Positions 29,875 to 39,236 of a DNA stretch of 64,000 nucleotides are shown here, piece after piece (the first letter of the stretch is position 1; every line of letters starts with the position of its first letter). Location of the stretch: positions 62,001-126,000 of the forward strand of contig BOKS01000003.1 in assembly GCA_016861105.1 (NCBI GenBank), read 5' to 3'. A program made the translations under genes and the position numbers. Under the pieces are notes generated by a model. The model saw only the letters and a list, made by a program, of their open reading frames with translations, searched no databases and was not told the DNA's origin. The DNA is from Betaproteobacteria bacterium. Its GTDB lineage: Bacteria > Pseudomonadota > Gammaproteobacteria > Burkholderiales > Casimicrobiaceae.

Positions 29875-30387
29875 TCACGGACCGCGGGCCCTGCCCGGCC
29901 GTGCCGGCTCGGCGTCGGCCTCGCCGGGACGCGCGCCGCGCGCCGCGGCGGGACGCTCGGCCGCCGCCTCCTTCAGCCGGCGGCGGCACTCGCGCTCCGC
30001 GCCGGCGATCTCGGCGAGCGTCGCGTCGATGTCCTCCTTCTGCTGCAGCAGGCGCGCGCGCCGCTCGGCGAGGACGCCGAGGAACTTCTCGAGCTGCGCC
30101 CGTTCGTTGCGCGCCACCTCGTAGAGGTCGAGGATCTCGCCGATCTCGGCGAGCGAGAGCCCGAGCCGCTTGCCGCGCAGGATCAGCTTGATGCGCACGC
30201 GCTCGCGCTCGCCGTAGACGCGCGCACCACCCACGCGCGCCGGCGTGATCAGGCCGCAGTCCTCGTAGAAGCGGATCGCCCGCGTGGTCAGCGCGAACTC
30301 GCGCGCGAGCGCCGAGATCGGATAGGTCGCGGCCGGCCGCGGGCCGGCGCCGGGGCTGCGTTGCGCGACGGAGCGGCGCGTCGTCAT
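29875..30387 (-). CDS. liuR: MerR-family transcriptional regulator, probable LiuR
   Basis: A 170-residue regulator with an N-terminal MerR winged helix: YPISALAREFALTTRAIRFYEDCGLITPAR (about 23-52), then VYGERERVRIKLILRGKRLGLSLAEIGEIL. It continues into a long coiled coil (about 90-150) and a low-complexity Arg/Ala/Glu tail. No cysteine cluster for metal sensing is seen, in keeping with the acyl-CoA-responsive LiuR group. I chose ATG 30387 since it begins a typical MerR N-terminus. Adjacent operator and leucine-pathway genes support the name. It is divergent from the hydrolase gene at 30507. Confidence 0.85.
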   Translation of the reverse strand: MTTRRSVAQRSPGAGPRPAATYPISALAREFALTTRAIRFYEDCGLITPARVGGARVYGERERVRIKLILRGKRLGLSLAEIGEILDLYEVARNERAQLEKFLGVLAERRARLLQQKEDIDATLAEIAGAERECRRRLKEAAAERPAAARGARPGEADAEPARPGRARGP

Positions 30388-30506
30388 CGGCGGCGAAAAT
30401 AGCACAACCGCTTGACAGCATCGCCGTCCGCCCGCGAGCATCGACCGCTTCCCGCCGCCTCCGCGCCCGTGCGCCGCGCCGTCGCGCTGCGCTTCCCTCC
30501 TTCCGC

Positions 30507-31550
30507 ATGTCCCGCGCGCTCACGTTTCCCTTCGACGCCCCGCCGCCGCCGGGCGAGACCATCGAGGTCGCCCCCGGCGTGAAGTGGCTGCGCATGCCGC
30601 TCCCCTTCGCGCTCGACCACATCAACCTGTGGCTGATCGCCGGTCCCGACGGGTGGACGCTCGTGGACACCGGCTACGGGGACGCGCCCACGCGCGCGCT
30701 GTGGGAGCGCCACGTCGAGCGCGCGCTCGGCGAGCGCCCGATCGCGCGGATCGTCGTGACCCACTACCACCCCGACCACGCCGGCAACGCGGCGTGGCTC
30801 GCGGCGCGCTTCGGCGTGACCGTGCAGATGACGATGGCCGAGTACCTGACCGGACACGCCGTCCACGGCCAGACGTCCGGCTACTCGCTCGCGGACACCT
30901 GCGCGCTGTTCCGCTCGCACGGCATGAGCGACGAGCACCTGGCCGCGCTCGCCGGGCGCGGCAACGCGTACCGGCGCGGCGTGCCCGAGCTGCCGACGCG
31001 CTTCGCGCGGATCTTCGCGGGCGAGGCGCTGCGGCTGGGCCCGCTCGAGTGGCGCGTGATCGGCGGCTACGGGCACTCGCCCGAGCACGCCGCGCTGCAC
31101 AGCGGCGACCGCGGCCTGCTGATCAGCGGCGACATGCTGCTGCCGCGGATCAGCACCAACGTGAGCGTCTGGCCGGCCGAGGCGTACGGCGACCCGCTGG
31201 CGCGCTTCCTCGGGTCGCTCGACGCGTTCGTGGCCCTGCCGGAGCGCACGCTGGTGCTGCCGTCGCACGGCCTGCCGTTTCGCGGCATCGCGGCGCGCGT
31301 CGCGGCGCTGCGCGAGCACCACGACGCGCGTCTGTCCGAGCTGCGCGCCGCCATCGCCGCCGCCGGGCACCCGGTCAGCGCCGCGGACGTCGTGCCGGTG
31401 CTCTTCCGGCGCGAGCTCGACCTGCAGCAGCGCTTCTTCGCGCTCGGCGAGGCGATCGCGCACCTCAACCACCTCGCCGCGACCGGCGGCGCCGTCCGCC
31501 TGATCGGCCCGGACGGCACGATCCGCTTCGCGTCCGCCGGCGGGGCATAG
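30507..31550 (+). CDS. Metallo-beta-lactamase-fold hydrolase
   Basis: A 347-residue protein with the metal motif VVTHYHPDHAGN (His86, His88, Asp90, His91), later ligands in GYGHSPEHAAL and LLISGDMLLP, and a final LVLPSHGLPF. The C-terminal third is helical, as in lactonase/thioesterase-like members of the family. The substrate is not determinable. It is divergent from liuR by 119 bases, and a TTGACA at 30412 could serve as its -35, though no good -10 follows. phaC begins 32 bases after its stop. Confidence 0.88.
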   Translation: MSRALTFPFDAPPPPGETIEVAPGVKWLRMPLPFALDHINLWLIAGPDGWTLVDTGYGDAPTRALWERHVERALGERPIARIVVTHYHPDHAGNAAWLAARFGVTVQMTMAEYLTGHAVHGQTSGYSLADTCALFRSHGMSDEHLAALAGRGNAYRRGVPELPTRFARIFAGEALRLGPLEWRVIGGYGHSPEHAALHSGDRGLLISGDMLLPRISTNVSVWPAEAYGDPLARFLGSLDAFVALPERTLVLPSHGLPFRGIAARVAALREHHDARLSELRAAIAAAGHPVSAADVVPVLFRRELDLQQRFFALGEAIAHLNHLAATGGAVRLIGPDGTIRFASAGGA

Positions 31551-31582
31551 AATGCCGGGGTGATCCCGACGCCGCCCCGCCC

Positions 31583-33415
31583 ATGAGCCCCGCCGCCCCG
31601 TTGCCCGCCGCCCCGTCCCCGCCCTCCGCCGCCGACGCCTCCGGCGGCTACGACCCGGTCGCGCTCGCGCAGAGCCTCGCCTCCGCTGCGGAGAAGAGCG
31701 CGAAGCTGATCGGCGACTTCGCGGCGAAGCAGGCGTCGTCGGGCAAGAGCCTGCTCGCCGACGAGCTCGGCATCGGCAAGGCCTTCCTCGAGCTCGCCGC
31801 GCAGATGATGGCGAACCCGATGCGGCTCGCCGAATCGCAGATGACGCTGTGGTGGGACTACATGTCGCTGTGGCAGTCGTCGCTGATGAAGATGATGGGC
31901 GCGCCGGCGACGCCGGTCGCGCAGCCGATCAAGGGCGACAAGCGCTTCCGCCACGAGGACTGGGAGGGTCACGTCCTGTTCGACTTCGTCAAGCAGGCGT
32001 ACCTGATCACCGCGCGCTGGATGCACGGCCAGGTGGCGAGCGTCGAGGGCCTCGACGAGAAGACGCGGCGCAAGGTCGACTTCTACACGCGGCAGTACAT
32101 CGACGCGCTGGCGCCGTCCAACTTCGCGCTCACCAATCCCGAGGTCTTCCGCGAGACGATCGCATCGGGCGGCCAGAACCTCGTGCGCGGCCTGCACAAC
32201 CTGCTCGACGACATCGAGCGCGGCAACGGCCAGCTGCGCATCTCGATGACCGACCCCAAGGCCTTCGAGCTCGGGGTTAACATCGCGACCACGCCGGGGA
32301 AGGTCGTCTTCCGCAACGAGCTGATGGAGCTGATCCAGTACGCGCCGTCGACGGCGAAGGTCGGCAAGCGCCCGCTGCTGATCCTCCCGCCGTGGATCAA
32401 CAAGTTCTACATCCTCGACCTGCGCGAGAAGAACTCGTTCGTCAAGTGGTGCGTCGACCAGGGCATGACGACGTTCGTGGTCTCCTGGGTCAACCCGGAC
32501 GCGAAGCTCGCCGACGCGGGGTTCGACCGCTACCTGACAGACGGCACGCTCGCGGCGCTCGACGCGATCGAGCAGGCGACGGGCGAGCGCGAGGTCAACG
32601 CCGTCGGCTACTGCCTGGGCGGCACGCTGCTCGCCGCCACGCTCGGCTACATGGCCGCGCACAAGGACAAGCGGATCGCCAGCGCGACGTTCATGACGTC
32701 GCTCGTCGACTTCCGCGCCACGGGCGAGCTCGAGGTCTTCATCGACGACGAGCAGGTGGCCTCGCTCGAGCGCAAGATGGAGGAGCGCGGCTATCTCGAG
32801 GGCAGCGAGATGGCCAACACGTTCAACATGCTGCGGGCCAACGACCTCATCTGGTCGTTCGTCATCAACAACTACCTGCTCGGCCGCGACCCGTTCCCGT
32901 TCGACCTGCTGCACTGGAACAGCGACAGCACGCGCATGCCCGCGCGGATGCACAGCTTCTACCTGCGCAACATGTACATGCGCAACGCGCTGGCGAGGCC
33001 CGGCGGCATCGAGCTCGACGGCACGCCGATCGACCTCACGAAGGTCGCGCTGCCGACGTACTTCGTGTCCGCGGTCGAGGACCACATCGCGCCGTGGAAG
33101 GCGACCTGGTACGGGCCGAGGACGATGCGCGGCCGCTCGCGCTTCGTGCTGTCGGGCTCGGGGCACATCGCCGGCATGGTGAACCCGCCGGCCGCGAACA
33201 AGTACTGCTACTGGACCGGCGACGCGCCGTCCGACACGCCCGACGAGTGGCTCGCGGCGGCGACGCAGCACGACGGATCGTGGTGGAACGACTGGCGCGC
33301 CTGGATCGGCGACTTCCTCGGCAAGGAGGTCCCCGCGCGCGTGCCGGGGAAGGGCAAGCTGAAGGCGCTGGCCGACGCCCCCGGCACCTACGTCAGGATG
33401 CGCGCCGACAGCTGA
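31583..33415 (+). CDS. phaC: Class I poly(3-hydroxyalkanoate) synthase
   Basis: A 610-residue PHA polymerase that joins 3-hydroxyacyl-CoA monomers at the granule surface. It has an N-terminal helical region, then an alpha/beta-hydrolase domain with the lipase-like box GYCLGG (Cys344 nucleophile), Asp500 in AVEDHIAPWKA, and His528 in SGSGHIAGMVNPP, followed by CYWTGDAPSDTPDEWLA. Length and motifs match class I. No phaA, phaB or phasin gene is adjacent, though a thiolase lies 3.6 kb away. A TAGAAT box at 31548-31553 may be its -10. It is convergent with the DUF6600-type gene. Confidence 0.96.
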   Translation: MSPAAPLPAAPSPPSAADASGGYDPVALAQSLASAAEKSAKLIGDFAAKQASSGKSLLADELGIGKAFLELAAQMMANPMRLAESQMTLWWDYMSLWQSSLMKMMGAPATPVAQPIKGDKRFRHEDWEGHVLFDFVKQAYLITARWMHGQVASVEGLDEKTRRKVDFYTRQYIDALAPSNFALTNPEVFRETIASGGQNLVRGLHNLLDDIERGNGQLRISMTDPKAFELGVNIATTPGKVVFRNELMELIQYAPSTAKVGKRPLLILPPWINKFYILDLREKNSFVKWCVDQGMTTFVVSWVNPDAKLADAGFDRYLTDGTLAALDAIEQATGEREVNAVGYCLGGTLLAATLGYMAAHKDKRIASATFMTSLVDFRATGELEVFIDDEQVASLERKMEERGYLEGSEMANTFNMLRANDLIWSFVINNYLLGRDPFPFDLLHWNSDSTRMPARMHSFYLRNMYMRNALARPGGIELDGTPIDLTKVALPTYFVSAVEDHIAPWKATWYGPRTMRGRSRFVLSGSGHIAGMVNPPAANKYCYWTGDAPSDTPDEWLAAATQHDGSWWNDWRAWIGDFLGKEVPARVPGKGKLKALADAPGTYVRMRADS

Positions 33416-33490
33416 CGGTCGCGCTCGCGCGGCGCGCCTGCGGCGGCGCCCCGCACCCGGGTTCCGCGCAGCAGCGGACCGGTAGGGGCG

Positions 33491-35560
33491 TCAGCGCTGC
33501 ATCTCCTTGGGCATCGGCCGCCCCGCGGGCGGCTCGCCGCGCGCGCCGGACTCGCCGGCCGACGACGCCGGAGCCCGGCCGCGGTCGACGGACGGCGGCG
33601 GTGCCGAACGCGGGACCACGGCGGGCGCGGCCGGTGCCGACGGCGGCGCCGAGCGCGGAACCACGGCCGGTGCAGCCGGTGCCGACGGCGGCGCCGAGCG
33701 CGGAACCACGGCCGGTGCGGCCGGTGCCGACGGCGGCGCCGAGCGCGGCACCCCTGCGGGGCCGGCGGACGGCGGCGTCGGGGCGCGCGGACCTTGCGGC
33801 GCCACCGACGGCGACGATCCGCCCCACGTCTGCGCGGGACGCGGCTCACGCTGCAGCGCGCCACGGCCTTCGCCGGCGGACGACGGCGGTACGGCGGACA
33901 CGGGGGGCCGCGGTGCAGCGGCGGGTGTCGCGCCGCGCGGCGCGCGCTCGCCCGTCGCACCCCACGTCCCGGGCGTCGACGGCGCGCGTGCCGGCGCTCG
34001 CACGCCCGGGCCCACCGGCGCTCCCGCGGACGGGCGCGCCGCCGACGGGGCGGGTGGCGCTGCGGTCGGTCCGCCGCCTCCCGGTCCCGCGGCGGACGGC
34101 CGGCCGGGCGCGACGGGGCGGGGCGCCGGCCCAGCACCGCCGCTCCACGTCTGCGGCGCCGCCGCGGGGCCCGCCGTCGCCGGCAGGCGCATCGGCTTGG
34201 TCTGGAACGCGGCGGCGGGCAGCGGCGCCGACGCCGGCGGGCGGACGCCCGGTACCTTGCCGGGCGCAGGCTTGTCCACGCGCGGCGCGTAGGCGAGCAC
34301 GGGCGCGCTCGTCACCGCCTGCGGCCGGACGTTCACGAGGTTGCCGTGCACCGGGCGGCGGCCGGTGAACACCGCGTCGGCGACGGCCGTCACGCCGCCC
34401 GGCGCGGACCAGTTCGTGTAGCGCGTCGGCGGTGCGCCGGGCCGCTCCGCCAGGTTCACCGCGTAGGGGCGGTTGTACATCGTCCAGCAGCGGTGCGAGC
34501 ACCCGCCCCACCACGGCACGTACGGCTCGCCCCACGCCAGCGGCACCCAGCCGTAGACCGGCGCGCCGAACGACACCGAGAACGACCAGCCGGCGCCGCC
34601 GTACCAACCGACGAGCGCGGGCGCCCAGAGCGGACGCGCCACGTAGCCGCCCGGCGCCCAGCCCCAGCGCCCGCCGTAGTGGACCCAGCGCCCGTAGTGG
34701 AACGGCGCGTAGCCCCACGGCGCGTCGTCGACCCACGTCCACCCCCAGCCGCCGACCCACGACCAGCGCCCGTAGCGGTACGGCGCCCAGTCGACCGCCA
34801 CGCCGGTCGGATACCAGAGCGCGCCGTACTCGGGCACCGTCTCCCAGTGGCCGTAGCCGTCGAGGTCGGCGTAGCCGATCATCTGCCGCGACACGTAGTT
34901 CGCCGAGCGCGCCCGCTCGTAGTAGCGGTCGCGGTCCGCGCTCCAGGTGTCGAAGCCGTCCAGGTAGAAACCGTTGCGCACGCCCGCGAAGGCCGGCTCC
35001 TCGCCTTCCAGCAGCGCCGTCTGGCCCGGCAGCACCTGCTGCAGCCCCGTCGCGAACGACGCCGTCGCCTCGCCTTCCCGCACGACCAGCTCGGTGCGCG
35101 TGCGATCCTCGGTCACGTCGACGCGATAGAGGCCGGGACGCGTGAGCGCGAGTTGCGTGTTCGGCGTGTCGATGCGAGCGACCTCGCCGGGCTCCAGCAC
35201 GCGGACGCGGACGATGACCCGTCCCTGCGCGACGAACAGCGCGAGGACCGTGTCGTCCAGGCGCGCGACGTGGACGTTCGTGTCGCCGGCGAGCCGGAAC
35301 TGCCCGCCGCCGTAGTCGATCTCCGCCCGGCCGCCGCCGGCCACCCAGAGGTTGTCGCCGCTCGTGACGGTGTCGTTGCGGCGCGCGTCGAGCCAGTCCT
35401 CCGCGCGCTGCTCGGTGGCGATGTACACGCGTCCGCCGACGTCGGCGAGCCGGCCGACGCGGCCGGGAAGGTCGCCTTCCTGCGCGAAGGCGGCCCCCGC
35501 GGCGGCCGCCGCCAGCAGCAGGACGGCGAACGGACGAACGATCAGGGAAGGTCGGGGCAT
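33491..35560 (-). CDS. Secreted FecR/DUF6600-type protein with proline-rich repeat tail
   Basis: A 689-residue exported protein. The signal peptide is MPRPSLIVRPFAVLLLAA...AAFA. Residues about 60-165 resemble a FecR domain (GDNLWVAGGGRAEIDYGGGQ, FVAQGRVIVRV, LTRPGLYRVDV). A Trp/Tyr/Gly-rich middle region (about 235-390) repeats Y.YGRW and GW.W...PWGYAPFHYGRW, the DUF6600 pattern. From about 420 onward it is low-complexity Pro/Ala/Ser, including a 15-residue unit SAPPSAPAAPAVVPR repeated three times. I chose ATG 35560 as the signal-peptide start. Function is unknown; cell-envelope location is likely. Confidence 0.8.
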   Translation of the reverse strand: MPRPSLIVRPFAVLLLAAAAAGAAFAQEGDLPGRVGRLADVGGRVYIATEQRAEDWLDARRNDTVTSGDNLWVAGGGRAEIDYGGGQFRLAGDTNVHVARLDDTVLALFVAQGRVIVRVRVLEPGEVARIDTPNTQLALTRPGLYRVDVTEDRTRTELVVREGEATASFATGLQQVLPGQTALLEGEEPAFAGVRNGFYLDGFDTWSADRDRYYERARSANYVSRQMIGYADLDGYGHWETVPEYGALWYPTGVAVDWAPYRYGRWSWVGGWGWTWVDDAPWGYAPFHYGRWVHYGGRWGWAPGGYVARPLWAPALVGWYGGAGWSFSVSFGAPVYGWVPLAWGEPYVPWWGGCSHRCWTMYNRPYAVNLAERPGAPPTRYTNWSAPGGVTAVADAVFTGRRPVHGNLVNVRPQAVTSAPVLAYAPRVDKPAPGKVPGVRPPASAPLPAAAFQTKPMRLPATAGPAAAPQTWSGGAGPAPRPVAPGRPSAAGPGGGGPTAAPPAPSAARPSAGAPVGPGVRAPARAPSTPGTWGATGERAPRGATPAAAPRPPVSAVPPSSAGEGRGALQREPRPAQTWGGSSPSVAPQGPRAPTPPSAGPAGVPRSAPPSAPAAPAVVPRSAPPSAPAAPAVVPRSAPPSAPAAPAVVPRSAPPPSVDRGRAPASSAGESGARGEPPAGRPMPKEMQR
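33597..33745. repeat. 45-bp coding tandem repeat (about three copies)
   Basis: A 45-bp unit beginning GCCGAGCGCGGAACCACGGC is repeated head to tail with one or two base changes; a degenerate copy lies at the 33597 end. Each unit encodes 15 residues, so copy-number change keeps the frame. It lies near the 3' end of the DUF6600-type gene. Confidence 0.85.
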
Positions 35561-35709
35561 CGGGACGCGCTTCGGCTCTCGAGACCTTTGAACGTGCCAG
35601 CGTCCTCCCCGGTTGACCCGTGCGCCCGGCAAGGCACGCCGGCTACAATGCCGGATTGCCGCACCGCCGGCCGGCTTTGCGGCCGCCCGGGCACTCCCTG
35701 GAGATCCGC

Positions 35710-37554
35710 ATGAGACAGTCGAGCAAGATGCTGGTCGCGGGCGCCGTCGCGCTCGCGTGCGCCGGCCCCGCCGCCGCGCAGTGGAACGGCTTCGTGTCCT
35801 TCGGCGACAGCCTGAGCGACGCCGGCTCGTTCAAGCCGGTGCTGCCGCCGGGCGTGGGCCGGTTCACCACGAATCCGGACCCGGTGTGGACGCAGGTCAT
35901 CGGCGAGCGCTACGGCTACACGATCACGCCGGCGACCCAGGGCGGCACGAACTACGCACAGGGCGGCGCGCGCGTGTCCGGGTTGCCCGGTGTGCCGGCC
36001 CAGCCGCCGACGGCGGCGGCGCTGCCGATCGCCAACCAGGTCGGGCAGTACGTCGGCGCCGGCGTGAATCCCGATGCCGTGCACGCGATGTGGGGCGGCG
36101 CCAACGACATCTTCTTCCAGCTCGGCCTGGCGCAGGCAGGCGCCATCAGCGCCGAGCAGGCGCAGGCCGGCGTCGTCCAGGCGGCGCAGCAGTACGTGCA
36201 GCAGGTCGGTGCACTGCAGGCGGCGGGCGTGCGGCAGCTCGTCGTGCTCAACGTGCCCGACATCGGCAAGACGCCGGGCGGCATGGCAGGGGGCGCCGCA
36301 GCGTCTGCGCAGATCACCGCCATCACCGGCCTCTACAACACCGCGGTGCAGGCGGGGCTGGACACGCTGGGCGGCAACGTCCTGCGCGTCGACATCGCCG
36401 GGCTGTTCCGCGACATCCTCGCCAATCCCTCCGCCTACGGATTCGCGAACACCACGTCGCCCGCCTGCGGCGCCACGCCCTCGCTGCTCTGCGGTCCTGC
36501 GAACCTCGTCGCGGCGAACGCGAACGAGACGTACGTGTTCGCCGACGGCGTGCATCCGACCGGAGCGGCGCACCGCGTCGTCGCCGACTACGTGGCCTCG
36601 TTCCTCGAGGCGCCGTTCGGCGCGGGCACGCTCACGCAGGGGCCGCTGGCCGTCGAGCAGGCGACGTTCCGCACCGTGGACGGCCGCATGTGGTCGTCGC
36701 TGGACACGCCCTACGATCCGCAGCGCGGCATGACGATGTGGGCCGCCTACGACTACGCGAATCCGGACATCGACCTGCCGTTCGCCTCGGGCGACGCCGA
36801 CCTGCACACCTTCTCCGTCGGCGGCGACCTGCGGCTCTCCCCGCACCTCCTCGCCGGCGCGGCCGCGAACTTTTCCGAGTACAAGGCGAGCTACGGCGGC
36901 GGGCGCCACACGCTGGACGAGACCAGCGCCACGATCTACGCCGGCTGGGGCAGCGGGCCGTGGTACGCCGGCGTGTCCGCGCTGGTCGGCGTGCTCGACT
37001 ACTCGGACGTGCGTCGCAGCTTCGACGTCGGCATCGCGCAGCGCAGCGAATCCGGCGACACCTCGGGCACGCACTGGGGCGTGCGTCTGCACGGCGGGTA
37101 CTGGATGCGGGCGGGAAGCGTCAACCACGGGCCGTTCGCCAAGCTCGTCTGGCAGCGCGTCGACGTCGACAACTTCGCCGAGCGCGCGGGCACGTCCACC
37201 GCGCTCGCCTACGGCGAGCAGGAGCGCAAGAGCCTCGTCGGCAGCCTCGGCTGGCAGGCACAGGGCACGCTCGGGATGGTGCGGCCGTTCGGCCGCGTCA
37301 CCTGGGAGCACGAGTTCGACGACGACGCCCTCGACGTCGCGCTGAGCACGTCGCTCGGCGGCCGCTACGTCACGACGCTGCCCGCGCCGGACAGCGACTG
37401 GGTGCTGTTCAACGTCGGCGCGTCGATGGACCTCGGCGCCCCGTCGTCGTCCGCGTTCGGCAAGGTCACCGCGTTCGTGATGGGCTCGGCGACGGCCGGC
37501 AAGGGCGACGGCGACGCGTACGGCGTCACGCTCGGCGTCAAGGTGCCGTTCTAG
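35710..37554 (+). CDS. GDSL esterase autotransporter (EstA type)
   Basis: A 614-residue type Va autotransporter. The signal peptide is MRQSSKMLVAGAVALACAGPAAA. The passenger (about 24-310) is an SGNH/GDSL hydrolase: FGDSLSDAG with Ser34, GGANDI with Asn132, and ADGVHPTG with Asp279 and His282. The C-terminal beta-barrel (about 345-614) ends in VKVPF with the terminal Phe. A GGAG ribosome site is seven bases before the ATG. Lipids or short-chain esters at the cell surface are the expected substrates. A TACAAT box at 35644-35649 may be the -10. Confidence 0.94.
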   Translation: MRQSSKMLVAGAVALACAGPAAAQWNGFVSFGDSLSDAGSFKPVLPPGVGRFTTNPDPVWTQVIGERYGYTITPATQGGTNYAQGGARVSGLPGVPAQPPTAAALPIANQVGQYVGAGVNPDAVHAMWGGANDIFFQLGLAQAGAISAEQAQAGVVQAAQQYVQQVGALQAAGVRQLVVLNVPDIGKTPGGMAGGAAASAQITAITGLYNTAVQAGLDTLGGNVLRVDIAGLFRDILANPSAYGFANTTSPACGATPSLLCGPANLVAANANETYVFADGVHPTGAAHRVVADYVASFLEAPFGAGTLTQGPLAVEQATFRTVDGRMWSSLDTPYDPQRGMTMWAAYDYANPDIDLPFASGDADLHTFSVGGDLRLSPHLLAGAAANFSEYKASYGGGRHTLDETSATIYAGWGSGPWYAGVSALVGVLDYSDVRRSFDVGIAQRSESGDTSGTHWGVRLHGGYWMRAGSVNHGPFAKLVWQRVDVDNFAERAGTSTALAYGEQERKSLVGSLGWQAQGTLGMVRPFGRVTWEHEFDDDALDVALSTSLGGRYVTTLPAPDSDWVLFNVGASMDLGAPSSSAFGKVTAFVMGSATAGKGDGDAYGVTLGVKVPF

Positions 37555-37613
37555 AACCCAGGTTCTAGCATCCGCGGCGGCGGGGACGGGCGCGCATCCG
37601 CCAACCCCGCCGC
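37551..37613. terminator. Inverted repeats at the convergent 3' ends
   Basis: CTAGAACC (37551-37558) and GGTTCTAG (37561-37568) form an 8-bp inverted repeat that includes the autotransporter stop codon. A second stem, GCGGCGGGG (37577-37585) with CCCCGCCGC (37605-37613), follows. No T-run is present, so these are terminator-like structures only. Confidence 0.5.
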
Positions 37614-37622
37614 GGCCGCGGC

Positions 37623-38444
37623 TCAGCGCTGCAGGCTGGCGCGAAACGCCGCCAGCGCGCGCAGGCCCTCGCGCGCGCGCACGCCGTACCACGACGTCCA
37701 CTCGCCGTCGACGACGTGCACCGGCTTGCGCAGCCGCGCGGACAGCGCGACCGCGTCGCGCTCGCGGAACGCGAACGGCTCGGTGGCGAGCAGGATGCGG
37801 GCGGCGACGCGCCACGCGGGCGCGTCCTCGTCCACGACGGGATAGCGGGCGCCGTCGTCGTCGGGCAGCGTGTCCCAGCCGGACCGCGCGAGCGTCGCCC
37901 CGACGTAGGTGCCGCGCGACACCGTCATCCACGGCCCGCGCCAGATGAGGTAGAGCACGCGCTCGCGCGGCAGCGCGGCGCCGGCGGCGTCGAGCACGGC
38001 CAGCGCGGCCTCGACGTCGGCGGCGATCGCCTGCGCCTGCGCGTCCCGGCCGAACACGGCGCCCAGCAGCCGCAGCAGCCGTGCGTTGTCCTGCGGCCCC
38101 GCGGGGTGGGTGACGATCACGTGGGGGACGAAGGCGCGGGCCGCATCCACGACTTCGCGCCGGTTCTCGTCGACGTTGACGACGAGGTGCGTGGGCGCGA
38201 GCGCGGCGAGCGCCGACAGGTCCGGGTCCTTCGTGCCCCCGACCTTCGGCAAGCGCCGGACCGCGTCCCGCGGATGCACGCAGAACCCGGTGCGCGCGAC
38301 CACGTGCGGGCCCAGCCCGAGCGCGAACAGCGACTCGGTGATGCTCGGGACCAGGCAGGCGATGCGCGCCGCGCCCGCACGCGGGTGCGTGACGCCTGCC
38401 CAGTCGGTACGCAGTGCCGCGTCGTCGCCGTCGCGCGCGGCCAT
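37623..38444 (-). CDS. BtuF-like helical-backbone metal/cobalamin receptor
   Basis: A 273-residue protein of the periplasmic-binding family with a helical backbone (BtuF/FhuD type): RIACLVPSITESLFALGLGPHVVARTGFC at the N-terminus, KVGGTKDPDLSALAALAPTHLVVNVDENR, and a C-terminal half with YLIWRGPWMTVSRGTYVGATLARSGW. No signal peptide is seen with the start used (ATG 38444), so it may be cytoplasmic or the start may be wrong. Members bind cobalamin or related ligands. There are no transporter genes nearby and no cobalamin riboswitch. The ATG shares one base with the SDR stop (TGATG). Confidence 0.8.
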   Translation of the reverse strand: MAARDGDDAALRTDWAGVTHPRAGAARIACLVPSITESLFALGLGPHVVARTGFCVHPRDAVRRLPKVGGTKDPDLSALAALAPTHLVVNVDENRREVVDAARAFVPHVIVTHPAGPQDNARLLRLLGAVFGRDAQAQAIAADVEAALAVLDAAGAALPRERVLYLIWRGPWMTVSRGTYVGATLARSGWDTLPDDDGARYPVVDEDAPAWRVAARILLATEPFAFRERDAVALSARLRKPVHVVDGEWTSWYGVRAREGLRALAAFRASLQR

Positions 38445-39208
38445 CAGACGGGATTGTCGCGCGGCTTGCGCTTGCGGTTGCGCAGCGCGCGGTCGAACAG
38501 CGGCCGTGGCATCGCGCGCAGCAGGCGCGACGCGAGCGCCATCGGCCACGGCACGACGCAGAACGCGCGGCGGCGGTCGATGGCGCGGGCGATCCGGCGC
38601 GCCGCGTCGTCCGGCTGCATCAGGAACGGCATCCGGTAGGGGTTGCGCGCCGTCAGCGGCGTCGCGATGAAGCCCGGGCAGATCGTCAGCACGGCGACGC
38701 CGCTGGCGCGAAGCTCGACGCGCAGGCTCTCGAGGTAGGTGATCGCGGCGGACTTCGATGCGCAGTAGGCGCCCGCGCCGGGCAGCCCGCGGAACCCCGC
38801 GACGCTCGCGATGCCGACGAGCGCGCCTGCGCGCACCGCGCGCATCGGCGCCACGAACGGATGGAACGTGTGCACGATGCCGAGCACGTTCGTCTCGAGC
38901 ACGAGCCGGAACGCGGGAAGGTCCTCGGCGTGCTCGGTCAGCGTCCCGCGCGAGATGCCGGCGTTCGCGATGACGACGTCCGGGGGCCCGAAGCGCGCCA
39001 CGAAGTCGCCGGCGGCCTCGGCCAGCGCCTCCGCGTCGCGCACGTCGGCGGCATAGGTGCGCACGCTCGCCGGCGCGAGGGCGGCCGCGAGCGCCGCGAG
39101 GCCGTCCGCGCCGCGCGCGACCACACCGAGCGTCGCGCCCTGCGCGGCATAGTGCCGCGCGAGCGCCTCGCCGAGCCCCGACGACGCGCCGGTGAGGAAG
39201 ACCTTCAT
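38444..39208 (-). CDS. Short-chain dehydrogenase/reductase
   Basis: A 254-residue classical SDR with the cofactor motif FLTGASSGLGEALA (4-17), DVVIANAGI as the NAG motif, and the catalytic Ser in GIASVAGF with YCASK (Tyr-x3-Lys). The C-terminal Arg/Lys-rich tail (RALRNRKRKPRDN) is unusual and positively charged. The substrate is unknown. It is 28 bases downstream of dsbA and coupled to the BtuF-like gene. Confidence 0.9.
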   Translation of the reverse strand: MKVFLTGASSGLGEALARHYAAQGATLGVVARGADGLAALAAALAPASVRTYAADVRDAEALAEAAGDFVARFGPPDVVIANAGISRGTLTEHAEDLPAFRLVLETNVLGIVHTFHPFVAPMRAVRAGALVGIASVAGFRGLPGAGAYCASKSAAITYLESLRVELRASGVAVLTICPGFIATPLTARNPYRMPFLMQPDDAARRIARAIDRRRAFCVVPWPMALASRLLRAMPRPLFDRALRNRKRKPRDNPV

Positions 39209-39236
39209 CGGCGCGCCGGTCGCAGTGCCCGCGCCG

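Noticed and set aside
35613..35649. TTGACC and TACAAT as a promoter for the GDSL autotransporter
   Set aside because: The spacer is 25 bases, too long for sigma-70. TACAAT may still be a -10 on its own, as noted in the gene entry.
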